Shown: positions 21,740 through 33,312 of the stretch, piece by piece
Layout: every line of letters starts with the position of its first letter
Position numbering within the stretch: position 1 is the first letter of the stretch
Assembly: GCA_033558025.1 (NCBI GenBank)
Contig: JAUCEF010000001.1
Location: forward strand, 2,604,001-2,668,000
From: Phytophthora sp. 'mugwort'
Lineage: Eukaryota; Oomycota; Peronosporomycetes; Peronosporales; Peronosporaceae
DNA length: 64,000 nucleotides
Reading direction: 5' to 3'
Made by a program: the position numbers and the translations under genes
Notes under the pieces: generated by a model
What the model was told of the DNA's origin: nothing
What the model saw: the letters and a program-made list of their open reading frames with translations, nothing else
Database searches by the model: none

Positions 21740-22770
21740 TTATGAAGAATCGTAGTTCACATCTGCAGCTACATTCACTCGCGAACCATCAGGCGTTGCA
21801 CAAATTGCAGCCACCCAGCCACCCACCCAGCCACGCAAACGCGAACTCGACGAGCGGGACGCGCATCGCTTCAGTGCCCGACGCAAAGCGACCAGCCGTG
21901 GTGATTTCGAGGACAAACGCATGCGACTTGCGCGCGGGGTACGGCGTGTGCCCAGCGACAAGTTAAACACTGGACGCCAGCAACAAGTGTTGGTCGACTG
22001 CGACCGTGTCCATGCAGAGCTGTCGGCCGCCGGCAGCACGAGCGGCGCTGTTTAAGCGCCAGGGGAAAGTGTGTAGAGTGGTCCACACCGTTCCGTGGTC
22101 AGGGATCGGCTGTAGACAAGCAGCACGCTCCGCGAGAAGCTCTCCACGGATGGGCACGAGAACCAGTCGGGAAAGCCAAGGCGTGCCGCAGCAATCCCCA
22201 AGGCGACGAAGCTGCAGCACCCATTCGGAGAGTCACCCATCTCCAGCGCGAAGGAATCCTCACGAGATAAGCAATAATCAGCAACTATTCGGCCCGCACC
22301 ATGCTGCTTGAAGTCGTTGACCAGGGCCAAATATACTCCGAGAACCCGTCTTCACCGAGCATCCAGCGCGGCTCCCAGCTCGCCTCGTGCGGCCAGGGCC
22401 AACGCCATACTGGACAAAGTAGCGCGACTGCGTACTCACCAGGCCGTCCGGACGATCCGTGATCAACCAGATGTGCCATCGTCGCGTCAACATGGTTTGC
22501 CGTGAACATTGCGGAGCCATAGCTCGGGACGATCGCAGAACACGAGATCGCGGCGCATTCTGGCGTGTTCGAGTCATCACAGGGCCTCGGCGAGTGCCGG
22601 AGCAGCGCAAATGGGCACGGAAACGACAGGAAGAGCGATGGCGACGGCGTTCGGAACCGCGGCGTGCGGGACAGCAACTTAGATTGACTGAAGGACAGGA
22701 CTTGCGCTTGATTAGGCGAGTTGTTTTGTGGGGGCAACAAGGAGGCGACTGCAGTCCGTTTCTCCAAATC
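21740..22770 (-). pseudogene. Antisense ORF of Gypsy-A with chromodomain-like segment
   Basis: The 1.6 kb between integrase and 3' LTR has little sense coding. The minus strand is protein-like over about 22770-21740 in two frames. Around 22530-22340 it shows a chromodomain-like pattern: H-L-V-D-H-G, then G-E-Y-A-V, then H-E-A-S-W-E-P-R followed by an acidic E-D-G. After one frame change, at about 22330-22190, it gives D-S-P-N-G-C-C-S-F-V-A-L followed by A-A-A-R-L-G, which looks like a cysteine-nucleophile motif (OTU-like, inference only). It would be read from the 3' LTR backward. Decayed by shifts. Confidence 0.5.
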
Positions 22771-22876
22771 ACCAAGAGCGCAACGCCCGCGCGGTAAGAT
22801 GTTGAAGACGCTGTAGGCGAAAGGTACTATCTCTCTAAGACAGAAACGACCGTTATTCTTTTTTTGGGAGGGTGCG

Positions 22877-23069
22877 TGTATCAGATAGTACGGTAGGACT
22901 GTCAGTAGCCATATCTTACTAGAAGGGATACCATTTAATAAGGGGCTCTTTCAGCCAAGCTCTGGCTGAGAGCAGTTTGGTCGGGGAGACCAGCACTTTT
23001 GCTTTCTCCCCGCCAGCCCCCAGCAACTTCCCCTTTCTCTTCCTCGCAAACAAGGGCCATCCTGATTCA
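22877..23069 (+). repeat. 3' LTR of Gypsy-A
   Basis: 193 bp, pairs with 16458-16650 and is followed by the TSD GTAAC at 23070-23074. Confidence 0.9.
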
Positions 23070-23271
23070 GTAACCCCAAGCTCTTGACGATGATGGGGCA
23101 GACCTTCGGCGGCTTTGGGGGAGGGGTGGGGTGGGGGGCTATTCAACTAGAAGAGATGGTTTATGGTGACTTACGAACGGACGAGCTGGACTGAAACCAT
23201 TTTACGCTTTTCTCCCTGGAAAGGTTAAAGGGTTCTTGCACTTTACAGTTGCGATGTGCGCGAGACCAAGT

Positions 23272-23519
23272 GCAATACGTAATGATCGCAGACGATGATG
23301 GAAGCGTCCTGTTGGTGCTGCTGTTAATCTCTGCACGACTCGATCCATACAACGGATAATCTCTGCACGACTCGATCCATACAACGGATCGAGTCGTGCA
23401 GAGACTAACCGCAGCACCAACAGGACGCTTCCATCATCGTCTGCGATCATTACGTATTGCATCCGTTTTATGGATCGAGTCGTGCAGAGATTAACCGCAG
23501 CACCAACAGGACGCTTCCA
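23272..23519. repeat. 75-bp fold-back plus third copy inside the GT31 pseudogene
   Basis: 23272-23346 and 23386-23460 are reverse complements (near perfect) around a 39-base loop. A third partial copy at 23471-23519 repeats part of the right arm directly. The repeated unit is the pseudogene's own DXD-site sequence, so it arose by local inverted duplication, not by insertion of a foreign element. Confidence 0.85.
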
Positions 23520-24054
23520 CAGTGGGCAAGTTCGCGCGATTCAGAACGTACAGAAAGCGAAACCTATCCGTGTCAATGATTGGAGATACCGATATTGCTA
23601 GGCAAAAAGGATTACCCGATGAGCGATTTGCCCCCCATTTGCAATCGGCGCATATTTCTTTCTCTCAATGGATTGTGTGGAGTTTGTTCCAAGAATCACA
23701 AACGGTTGACGAGCATGACAGGAAGGGATGATATGAGCGTGGCGTTATGAATGTTGGAATATAGGGCCGTACTACTAGCCCTTTGGTAATATGGAATATC
23801 TGCGTGGGGGGGGGATGCACTGATAGTCTCGTCGTATTAGGTGACTTGACACCGTTACCAATTCGGGTGGTTCACGAAAATCTTCTCCAAGGTCGTCACT
23901 TGCGTCATGGATTCAATTATCACCTTCTCTTTTTTCGATTAAGCCAAGCAGCCTGGCTCCATCAGCAGGTTTTTTTCGAGTGCCAGTTTTTACTGAGATA
24001 TTAGAATTTGAGTATAACTGTGTGGTAAAGCAAGCCTCCGGCCTCGAGATCACC

Positions 24055-25235
24055 AGCATCTGACACCATCAATCAGAGTTTCCGCCCGTCCGTCAGTCCG
24101 TCACACTTCCGTACCCGTTTAGTCCTACTGGTCAAAAATTGCCACCGAGCGAAGCGAAGGCGGCCTCCCATTGGCTGAAATTGCATTTTTGCTGCCGAGC
24201 GAAGCAAAGGCGGAGCCGACAAAATCCTTTTCGTGTGTAGCGGGACCGGAGGGCCCTCCTTCTACCGAAGCCGGAGGTGTAGGTATCTTTTCTAGGTAGT
24301 GAAGTGTGCTCTTGAGCGGGCAAAACGGGCACCATCCAAACTTTCATACCGCCCGCAAAGTGGGCGCCGCTCGGCTAGTCTAAAAAACTAACAGTGTAAC
24401 CGGTCCGTGCGTCGGTCGGTCAGAGATCTATCTGCGGGCCTGGACCTCCCTTTCGGCATGGCTTGGCTTTGCGTTTAGTACTGCCACCAACCAACAACAT
24501 CGAATCCCACTATCCTCCCGACTCGAAACCTTTGCCGGAAATTACAAAAATAACACTGCGTGACGTTTAAAACACTTCTCATTGGCCAAAATCCATGTGA
24601 TTTTATTATTGCTGCCGAGCGCAGCGAGGCGGCCTCCCATTGGCTGAAACTGCTGCCGAGCGAAGCGAAGGCGGCGCCGCCATTAACCCTTTCGTGTATA
24701 GCGGGACCAGAGGGAAGCTGAAGGCGGAGGTAGATCATTTACGATAACTCGGCAAGTAGCGCAGCGATCCTGTGCGGGAGGAGCGGAGGCGCTACTACCG
24801 GAGCGAAAAGCGTTGGTAGCTTTTCTCAGTAGAGGAGCGAGCGGAACGGGTTGGGACCCAGCAAGCACACACCGCCCGCAAAGCCGTCGACTCTCGGCTA
24901 GTCCTAAAAGTCAACGCTAACGTTGCTCCGTCCGTCCGTCCCTCTGTCACGCCATAGCGGGATTTCTAGCCGCAATCTCATTGGCTGCCGAGTGCCGTTG
25001 GCTAAAACGAAATTCCGCCGCCGAAGGTGGCCATTGGTTGAAGTAAATAAATATATATATAAAACGATTGGTTGAAACTTGATGTATATTTTAAGCCTGC
25101 GTTCTTTTTTTTCTGAAAATAGAAACCGTCAGTTTTGACGGGCTGGGACTGCAGCTGCGCATGGGCAGACCCACTTTCTGGGCCCAAAACTAAACCCAGC
25201 GCCGCGTAGGCGGCGGCGCTCCGCTAGTAATTTCA
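24055..25235. repeat. Degenerate tandem array, about 520-bp units
   Basis: Three diverged units repeat the same ordered blocks. These are a CATTGGCTG (CCAAT-like) box, GCCGAGCGAAGCGAAGGCGG or variants, a TCGTGTRTAGCGGGACC block, CCGCCCGCAAAG, CTCGGCTAGTC, and a GTCCGTCCGT run. GGCTAGTC-type blocks sit near 24373, 24895 and 25212 (variant); the GAGCGAAGCGAAGG block near 24147, 24197, 24616 and 24657. No ORF of note. It may be non-autonomous transposon DNA or a promoter-like satellite. Confidence 0.6.
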
Positions 25236-25741
25236 ACGGGCTCTTCTGCAGAATCATGCTGTGTTCCTTTCCTGCACTTGAGACGCAATTCAATACGCTT
25301 CGTTGGATGTGTGAGTGGTTCGCCTTAGCCTTCCTAACGCTGCTGGAAATTTATCCTGTCACGAAATCACTCGAAGAGCGAAAAATGAACTTCAAACGTA
25401 CTACAAGCAAGTCAATGATCCGGACATCAATAATTTGTTCCGAATTGAATTGTGGAGATATAATTTATTTAACGCAGATACTTTCGCCTTTCATTGTCGC
25501 GTATGCACCAAGTGCCTCCTTCTCGAGAATTTTGATGGAATCCCTCTTCGCCTCCGTGCTTGAAAAGCAGCAACGCCCCAGCCATACCAGAAAAAAGTTT
25601 CGTGTCTTCACTACGGTAGCTCTCGTGACGTGAAGGTATTCAGTGTTCTCGGCAGATTCAACCTGGTAAGTAATTCTGCCTGGCAGGAGTTGGTAGCAAA
25701 ACTATTTCGAACGCTACGTTGACCGAGACCCAAACCATCCA

Positions 25742-26155
25742 TGTAATGATGCGTGTTTCTGATGGATGGCCCATGACAAGTTGGTGTGACCACCACTAAG
25801 TACGGGTCGCACTTAGACGAGAAACACAGTTAGGCACGAATCGTATTTAGGTGAGTGACACCTTTATGTCCGAATCGCACTTAGGAGGGAGAAAAATGGC
25901 TTGAGAACCACCCATTGAGAAACCGGTGACTTAGGGGATGCATTAATTAGGCAGTTTACAGTAAGTAGGAACATAGGAGCATGTTAATAAAGACTCAGTT
26001 AAAATCTAACCTAGAAGTTCGCAAGTCGTGGGAGTCCTGTCCCACGGACTATCGGAAAGCCAGTCTTTCCTCGTGCGAAAAGAAGATAGACGCAGGTCGT
26101 CTGTCTCGGTTAGAAGCTACGCTTTCTCAGGCCAGATTGTGTGACCCCCATTACA
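25742..26155 (+). repeat. 5' LTR of Gypsy-B
   Basis: 414 bp; shares long blocks with 33313-33778, for example the GGTGACTTAGGGGATGCATT segment. It lacks about 52 bases present in the 3' copy. Confidence 0.9.
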
Positions 26156-26223
26156 CCTGATAGCACTCGTAGTCAACCCCGCGACCGTCGCGGATTGCTA
26201 CACCAATCAAGTTCTCTTTGAGT

Positions 26224-27201
26224 ATGGAAGACTCATGGAGTCGAATGCCGTCTCGCCAAGACTTCTCTCAACTCTCGGATGCCCGCTGGGCCACCTTAGA
26301 GAAGATGGTTAGCCTTCTAGGCGAGCTGGCTTTCGCTGGGTTCCCCTCACTCTCTGCGGAAGAGCAGAGAGCCCGCGTTGAGCGTTTTGACCAGTACAGA
26401 CCTCGCTCATCGCACACGTGAGCGCCGCAGCCCAAGAATCTGCACGCGAGACAGTACTGGCGGAAACCCAGAGCGCAGCTCAATCGGTTGCGCTGGAGTC
26501 CGCTACCTTCGCTTCGCGACAAGGTTCGACGAAGACGGTCAAGATGACGGTTCCCAAGTTCGACGGGAAGGAGTCGGACAGCTTGGTATTCTGGATCCGC
26601 GAGATCGCGCTGAGCGCGGGACAGATCTATAATGTGAGATCTCACGTCGCCTTCGCCCTGTCCAACCTGGGAGGCCGGGCACGTGCATGGGCTACGGCAC
26701 GAGAGACCTCATCTCCGGGGTATTTCACCTCATGGTCGTTCATGGAACAGGAGCTCCGCAAGAATTACCTGTTGGTAACGTGGCGTATCGCCATCGATCC
26801 CTATTCTTGCGATGCAAGCAAGGCAAGCGTTCCCTCCAAGGCTATGTCATGGAACTGCAAACTTGGAAACGGCTATGGATGGAGATCCTCTCTCGGAGGA
26901 CGTGGAGGTCACGGTGTTCATGGATGGTGTCCGCACGGGTCCGGTACGGACGGAGTTCTTCCGTCGTCAACCCAAGACCTTCAACGAGGCAGGACACCTC
27001 GCTCTGCTGGAAGAGCACTGTGTGCGTTCTACACAGGGGCCAGCTGGTCCTTCGGACTCGTCTGAGGGCCCCACCCCCATAGAGATATCTTCTGCCGAGT
27101 CGGCTCGACTCTCATCGAAGAAACCACGAGCGACTGGTCACTGCTTCGGCTGCAACGAAATAGGTCACTTCCGTCGCAATTGCCCGGCAAACCCGTGGTG
27201 A
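26224..27201 (+). pseudogene. gag of Gypsy-B with zinc knuckle
   Basis: ATG 26224 opens a frame that stops near 26421, then other frames continue a capsid-like domain (V-P-K-F-D-G-K-E near 26560; W-A-T-A-R near 26700). A knuckle C-F-G-C-N-E-I-G-H-F-R-R-N-C lies at about 27143-27185. At least two frameshifts. Confidence 0.8.
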
Positions 27202-27409
27202 GTCAACCGTGGCCAGGCCACCTCGGCGCCGCCGTCGCTCATGAAATTGAGTCCGACTTGTCGAGAAACAACGGCTTCAGTAGGTGCGGGACGCCCTGCT
27301 GGAGACTCCGCTCTTCCCGGTCTACGGTGGTTTCGCCACCTCCCTTGTCCAGGGGAGCAAGTCCCTGAGACAACGTTGTTGTCTCTCTCGGTGGCCGCTA
27401 CGCGGTCTA

Positions 27410-30400
27410 ACCTCGTGGTCATCACTGCCAGCGTCAAAGGGTATGAGGAACCTATGACCATCCTGATCGATTCAGGAGCGTCCTACAATATCGCAACGAA
27501 AACCAGCGTTGCTAGGAACAGTACACTATATGCTTAAGCTTTAGAAGACTCCAAGAGTAATCATAATGTGTCTGTTCGCCTTGCGACTGGTTCGATTATA
27601 TCGGCGCGGAAGGTTGTTCTCTCTTTGACTGCCAAATTTGACGACTTAACTCGGTCGAACCGTTCATTGGCCTCGACATGGATGATCGATACGACTTAAT
27701 CCTCGGCATGCCCTGGCTTGTGAAGCATGAGCCGTGGATCGACTGGCGCAGTCGCACCATATGTGCTAGCCGCAAACCTCTCGTGGATCGAGCTTTGGCA
27801 GGTCATGTCTTCTCCTCATCCCGTGACGGGTTTGTGGACGAGCACCGTGTGCCACGTGGAGAACGACATTTTTTTATTTCGCCGGCTCCGCCGAACGAGT
27901 GGTCGTTTCTGGAACCCAATGTGGTGAAGCAGAGGCTCCCACAACGCGATGCTTCGAGCTGGCTCAGCTCACGCAGATGAGGGAGACGCTGACGTCGGAC
28001 GTCGCGCAACCCAAGGTGGTCGAGCAGAGGCTCCCAGGAACGAAGGGACCGCAACGAGGCTGTATGCCTACCTATTGGCCCAGTGAGCGGGGTGTCCACC
28101 GCTGCGGTCATTGATACAGTCACGGGAACCGCAAGACGGGTGTTGAGCTAACTCCCTTACCCGGGTGTCGGAGCTCATGGAGCTCAAGGAGCTATCGTAC
28201 GTCGATTCCCGCAAGTCATTGAAGGCAGGAGAAATTGAGGACCTCGTCCTTCTCCGTCGAGAGCAGGCCTCGATGGAACTTAGTAGCTCGTCGGTCATGG
28301 ACCCAGACGTTCTAGAAGAAGAAACGGGCACGCAGAGGCAACGGCGTTATAACGTAGACATTTTAAGGGATCCCTCGGATCTTTATTATCCTCTGTTGAA
28401 GGAGTTCTCGGATGTGGTTTCCGACCCCCCCCCCCCTTCCATATTACCACCGGATCGTGGCGTTCGCCACGATATCGACTTGGAGCCGGGTATCAAGTAC
28501 TGCACCACACGGCAGTGGCCGCTTCCAAAGGAACAAGTCGATGTGATCAACGCGTTCTTCACGGCGAAGCATACCGCCGGCATGGTGCGCGAGTCAAGGT
28601 CGCCGCACTCGTCCCCGACATTTTGTGTGCGCAAACCTAACAGGAAGTGGCGTATGGTTCACGCCTTCAACAAGCTGAATGCTGCCACCATCCCGGCGTC
28701 AACGCCTATTCCTCGAAAGGATGTGTTGCAGAACAACATGGTGGGCTGCACGGTGTTCAGCGCGCTCGACATGGTCGATGGGTACTATCAGCTACTGATG
28801 CTGGAATCGGATATCCCGCTGACAGCAGTGAGTACTCCCAGCGGGATGTTATGGGAATGATTGGTGATGCCCCAAGGGCTATCCAACGCGCCAGCGACGT
28901 TCAATCGTTTGGTGACACAGCTATTCTGGCCGCTGCGGCACTTAGTTGCAGTACTACTTAGACGATATCTTCGTTCACAGCCGCGCTGCAGATGGAAAGA
29001 CCGACGTCGAAATGCACATTGCACACCTCCGTGGGATTCGTTGTGCATGAGGGAGAATCGTTTGTATGCAAACATTAACAAGTGCATCTTCGGCGCGGAG
29101 GAAATCCCGTTCCTCGGGTGCTTCCATGGGAAGGATGGCATAAGGGCCGATCCCGAGGATTGAAGCAATCTCGCAGTGGCCTGTGCCTACCTCCCAATGG
29201 GATCTGTGCAAGTGGCTCGGCCTCGCCAACTACTTATACAAGTAGAGCGAGAACTACGCTGAGTTGGCCAGACCTTTGACCTTCTAAAGAAAGAAGCGGA
29301 ATGTTCATGAACCGATGAGGCCCAGAGAGCCTTTGAAGCCATCAAGCAGAGTCTGCCGAGTGCCCCAATCCTGGCACTCCCCGACGAGGATCATCCGTTT
29401 AGCGTGGTGTGTGATGCCTCTGACTTTGCCATCGGCTGCGCCCTGCTCCAATTTAATGCCAAAGGCAGTGAGAGGGTGGTTTCGTTCCAATCCCGGCAGC
29501 TGAAAGCTGCGGAAAAGTACTACCCTGTCCATGGCAAGGACTCCTCGCGATGAAGTACGCGCTTGTGAATTTCAGGGTTCATCTGCTGGGCAGCAAGCCC
29601 TTTGTGATCTGCACAGACCATGCCTCGTTGCGGACGACGACCTCGTCGCCGCATCTCTCCCAGCGCATGGTGCGATGACTATCATTCTTCGCCGAGTGCA
29701 ACTTCCCGATGGCTTACAAGCCGGGTAGCAAAACGTCCTGGCAGACGCGCTCTCCAGGAGACCAGACTACAAGCTAGCTCATACCGTGCTTCTCGAGTGG
29801 CCGCTCCACGAGCGATTCATCAAGCTTACGCAGAAGATGATGATCTCAGAGATTTGGTACAAGCGCTGCGCGTGGGCTCTGGTATCACCCAGATTACGGC
29901 TCATCAACGCGCGTGGGTGCACCGCTATACCCTCTCTCAGGATCTTCTCTACTACCAGGTAGATAAAGAGAACGATCCTCGCCTGGTCGTGCCTAACAAC
30001 GACACCCTGAGGCACCAAATTCTCTTTGCGGCCCACGACACGGCGCTTAGCGGCCACTCGGGTCGAGAATAGACGTACACGTCAGTGGCACGGGATTAGT
30101 TGTGGCCCCATATGTATAAGTGGGTTCGATCTTACGTCAAGCCGTGCGAGACGTGCCAACGGGTGAAACCCTCTCCCGCTTCGGCAGCGCCAGTAATGAG
30201 CTTGCCGGTTCCGGCTGACTGTTGGCGCTCGATGAGCATAGACTTCACCTTCGAATTACCGCCCGATGGGAAAGGCCATACTGGCATCTTGGTCTTTGTT
30301 TGCCGGCTGAGCAAGATGGTACGGCTGGTGGCCGTGAAGAAGAGTGTGACAGCGCCACAGGCGGCTCAACTCTTCATTGACAACGTCTTCCGTCATCACG

Positions 30401-31190
30401 GCCTCCCAGAGGAATTTGTCAGTGACAGAGACCCTCGGTTTGTATCCTACTTCAGGCAACACCTGTTCCGACGTCTCGGTACGAAGTTGGACATGTCCAT
30501 GGCGGACCATCAACAGACCGATGGTCACACCGAGAGCGTCAACCGTGTCTTGGACGACCTCTTACGCAGCGTCTGCGTGGCAGAACCCACGAAGTGGACC
30601 GCACGCAGTTGGCGCAAGTGGAATTTGCGCTGAATAACGCGGTTCACGTGTCCACGGGGTTCACCCCGTTCTACGTTAATGGGTTGCGCCATCCGCGTAC
30701 GCCGTTATCGTTGCCTCCGGCTTCTAATTTGAATGAGGGAGGGTCTGTCGTCGACGACCCAATGGGTCTCGAAGGCGTGCATCCGTCCGTGAAACGAAGC
30801 CTTCTTTCCTTCATCGAGGCTGGGGCAGCGATTCGTGCTCGCGTCAGTGACGCTATGGCAGCCGCCCAAGATCTACAAAAGGAAAACAGTGACCGCCATG
30901 GGCGCAACAACCCACAAGTGTTTAAAATTGGGGATTTGGTGTTGTTAAATGCCAAAACTCTTCCTATACACGCAGTGTCTTTGGTAGGGAGCGCAAAACT
31001 CAGGCCACAACTCGTGGGGCCATTCACGGTCATTAACGGTAACGCCTACAGCTGGATCTGTCATTGTCCTTGGCGACTCATCCAACGTTCTACGTCGGCA
31101 TGCTCAAACCGTACCATGAGGCGGAGCGCCTTCCGCCGGGTCTGTCCGAGACCCCGTGTAGCGACGCAGACTGCTCTGCACTACGCGCAT
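27410..31190 (+). pseudogene. pol of Gypsy-B
   Basis: Protease with I-L-I-D-S-G-A-S near 27463-27486. RT about 28490-29160 (F-C-V-R-K-P-N-R-K-W-R-M-V, A-L-D-M-V-D-G-Y-Y-Q, M-P-Q-G-L-S-N-A-P). RNase H about 29395-29520 (V-V-C-D-A-S-D-F-A-I-G). Integrase about 29990-31000, with C-E-T-C-Q-R-V-K, S-I-D-F-T-F-E-L and the D..35..E part F-V-S-D-R-D-P-R-F then T-E-S-V-N-R. Some frames are long (integrase 30100-30633 intact), others broken by stops. Confidence 0.85.
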
Positions 31191-31488
31191 TAGAGTGTCC
31201 TCATTCACAGGCGCCGAAGGAGGCCGCAACAGAAGCAGCCCTCACAGGTTCGACAGGCGGGTGCCGCTCCAGGCATCGGACGCGGTCATAGAGATCCCGG
31301 ATCCACCTCACCTGCTCTTCAAGCTAATGACGGACACGCATAGCAGACTGCGTCAAGTCCTGCTCCAGGTGATCCACCTTCGCCCACAGGCAGTGCCTCT
31401 CCGCGTCTACCTCGGGCGCCTGGCTCAACTCCCGCTCCAATTGCGTCTCCAGGAGCTGTTGACGGCCACGCAAAGCGATCATATTCGT

Positions 31489-33217
31489 TCAATGAACGTC
31501 CAGAAGGCTCTGGCAACTCGCCATCGCTTCCGCGACGTTCCCGGAACCAGTCGACGACGTCAACTCGAGCCGCGACGACTCAGCAACGGCCGCTCCGGCC
31601 TCCGCCACTCCTACTGGGTAGTGATGGGGAGCAGTACTTCCATGTGGAGAAGCTGGTGAAACACCGGAGGTGTGAGGGCGTCGACCAGTATCTGGTGAAG
31701 TGGCGCGGGTATCCCTCGTCCGATAATACGTGGGAGACGGACAGCCACCTCGCGGTGGACTGCGCCGACATCGTGGACGCTTATAAGCGCTCCCACGGAG
31801 CCGGTCGGCGCTAACAGGGCCTAGAACGCTCCTAGGTTCAACGGGACGTGAATGCCTCGACTTGGCACCTTCGACACAACCCTCTTCGAGGCCAACTTGT
31901 GGTGTGGGCAAGTCTCGGACGTCCCAACGTCTATCCCAAGTCCGGTCAGCTTTCTTCTTGGATATGCGAAAGCGAAGACGTCGCAGCATGAGCCAATCTA
32001 GCCGATGAGGCGATCGCAGTAACTCAGCTACGGCGTAGCCGGCGTGGCGAAGCCAAGCCTCGAACTCACCCTCGTTGGACTGTCGGGCGAGGGCCGTATC
32101 GCTCGCAAAAACGATCGTACACTTCTCGCAGCTGGCTACGGTGGCTCCGGGCTGACGGCTTCGCCACAAATCCGACGAATTCTCCTCCGGAGACCAGATG
32201 CGATGCGCTAGCAGCTGCTCACGACTTCGCGGGGCCGTGTTCACGTTTGCGCCCTTGAGATCGTTCGGCGTCAAGATGCGCTGCGTCCGCGCGCTCGCGC
32301 AAGTGCTCAAGGTTGTCGCGCTGTAGACGCGCGGGGTCGAGACCTTCGTCGACACCAGCGTTGGTGATGATAAAAGGCTCCTCGAGCTGGGGTGCGGGAG
32401 TGGCTGACTCAGCCGGGGCTTCACGCTTCTTCGGCACCAGCTTGGCTCTTTCGGCGGCAGCTTTGCTGCGCGGACTCGCAGGGCTTCCCGGATGGATAGC
32501 ACGCTGCTGCTCAGTGAGCTGTGGAAAGACGACGGCGACTCGTGCTCGTCCTCCGACAACTCGTAGTCCACCTCGTGGGAGACATCTTCGGGAAGCGGAC
32601 TCTCTGGGGCCACCAGTACTTCCCGTATGGGATCCGTAGGCATCTTGCCCTTCGCCTCCGCGTCCGCGACGGGCGTCTCTGCGAGAGGCTTGGATGGTTT
32701 CACCTCAACAGGTGCATAGACGCACGGGTCCTTGACATATCCTTCGTCGGGTCCGCGGTTGCCTCCGGTGGGCTGGTCTGAGGGGCCGCTTCGATTGACG
32801 TCGTATTCGGCGGGGCCGCTCCGGCTGACGGCATGATTGACGGGGCCGCTCCGACTTGACGGCGTGATCGACAGGGCCGCCTTGGCGGACGACGTGCTCG
32901 GCGGCGCCAAGCTCTTCTCGGATGAAGGAGTCTTCGACTTCTTACGTAGCCTTGCTAGGCACGTCTTTGTCCGGAAAACGAGGTTCTGATTTACCGCATC
33001 GTCATCTTCATCGCTCGACTCATCGCTCAGCGATCCCATGGGTCCTGGCATGGACACTTCGTGTCGTTTACGACGGCGTACAGCCGACAAGGTTGCTCGG
33101 CGAGCCGGGGTCGTGGACTTCTTCGTCTTCGTCTTGGGCTTGGTGCTGGCCCGCGGGGCCTTCGCATTTCGGTCTTCTTGTTGCAGAGTCCGCCTTCGTC
33201 TGGCTCCTGGTCTTCAT
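31489..33217 (-). CDS. Long antisense ORF of Gypsy-B (unknown function)
   Basis: Reading back from ATG 33217 (M-K-T-R-S-Q-T-K), 96 bases inside the 3' LTR edge, the minus strand stays open to about 33070. It then continues, after one frame change, as an ORF of about 530 codons to 31489. Composition: Ser/Pro-rich N-terminal part with an acidic S-D-E-S-S-D-E-D-D-D run and repeated S-R-S-G-P units, then a more ordered part around 32210-31950 (F-E-A-W-L-R-H-A-G-Y, W-L-M-L-R-R-L-R-F-R-I). The last third overlaps the sense chromodomain on the opposite strand and may not be selected. No known domain is recognised. Antisense genes between integrase and 3' LTR are known in some plant Gypsy elements, usually of unknown role. 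Confidence 0.5.
31629..31814 (+). pseudogene. Chromodomain at the C-terminal end of Gypsy-B pol
   Basis: The frame ending TAA 31812-31814 gives a full chromodomain: F-H-V-E-K-L-V-K-H-R-R, then Q-Y-L-V-K-W-R-G-Y-P, then N-T-W-E-T. In chromoviruses this domain follows integrase and steers integration to marked chromatin. It is well preserved relative to the rest of pol. Confidence 0.85.
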
Positions 33218-33312
33218 TGGGCCAGCGTTGGACGCTGCGGCCTCGGACACGGACGTGTCGGCGGATTCCCCTCGGACCTTTCCCACAAGGTGTTCTCCGT
33301 TTGGGTGAAGGG

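Larger units (their letters stand above)
16458..23069 (+). mobile_element. Ty3/Gypsy LTR retrotransposon (Gypsy-A), complete but decayed, 6.6 kb
   Basis: Two 193-bp LTRs (16458-16650 and 22877-23069) starting TGTATCAG and ending GATTCA, flanked by the TSD GTAAC (16453-16457 and 23070-23074). A primer-binding site TGGTAGCAC starts at 16652, one base after the LTR, like initiator-tRNA-Met primed elements. A G-rich tract (GGGAGGG) lies just before the 3' LTR. Internal order is gag, protease, RT, RNase H, integrase, then an antisense ORF. All sense ORFs are broken. The LTRs differ by roughly ten changes by eye, so it is an old copy. It sits within the GT31 pseudogene. Confidence 0.9.
15397..23930 (+). 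pseudogene. Decayed GT31 glycosyltransferase split by a solo LTR and Gypsy-A
   Basis: Three host segments, 15397-16005, 16346-16457 and 23070-23930, together cover a whole GT31 gene in order. 15397-15980 matches the N-terminal module (N-D-P-V-T-S-V-E-V-V-Y-P; later Y-F-S-V-V-S-D). 16370-16457 has the T-W-A-C-K-E-V-L-P and F-F-I-G-C motifs, with a frameshift. 23150-23205 resembles the M-x-K-x-V-Y-x-D-L-L-T-E-E-L region, 23215-23235 gives K-V-K-G-F, and 23277-23300 gives Y-V-M-I-A-D-D-D (the DXD site). 23625-23700 shows F-A-P-H and S-M-D-C-V-E-F. 23835-23920 shows the C-terminal I-R-V-V-H-E-N-L-L-Q-G. Many frameshifts and stops are present, and a fold-back duplication follows the DXD site. It is closer to the 40834 copy than to the 13865 copy in the N-terminal motif. 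Confidence 0.8.

Noticed and set aside
22278..22797. Plus-strand ORFs in the Gypsy-A tail
   Set aside because: Arg-rich mirror of the more protein-like minus strand.
23095..23145. G-rich GGGGGAGGGGTGGGGTGGGGGG tract read as a telomere or origin
   Set aside because: It is a short G-rich run inside the GT31 pseudogene without repeat periodicity of telomeres.
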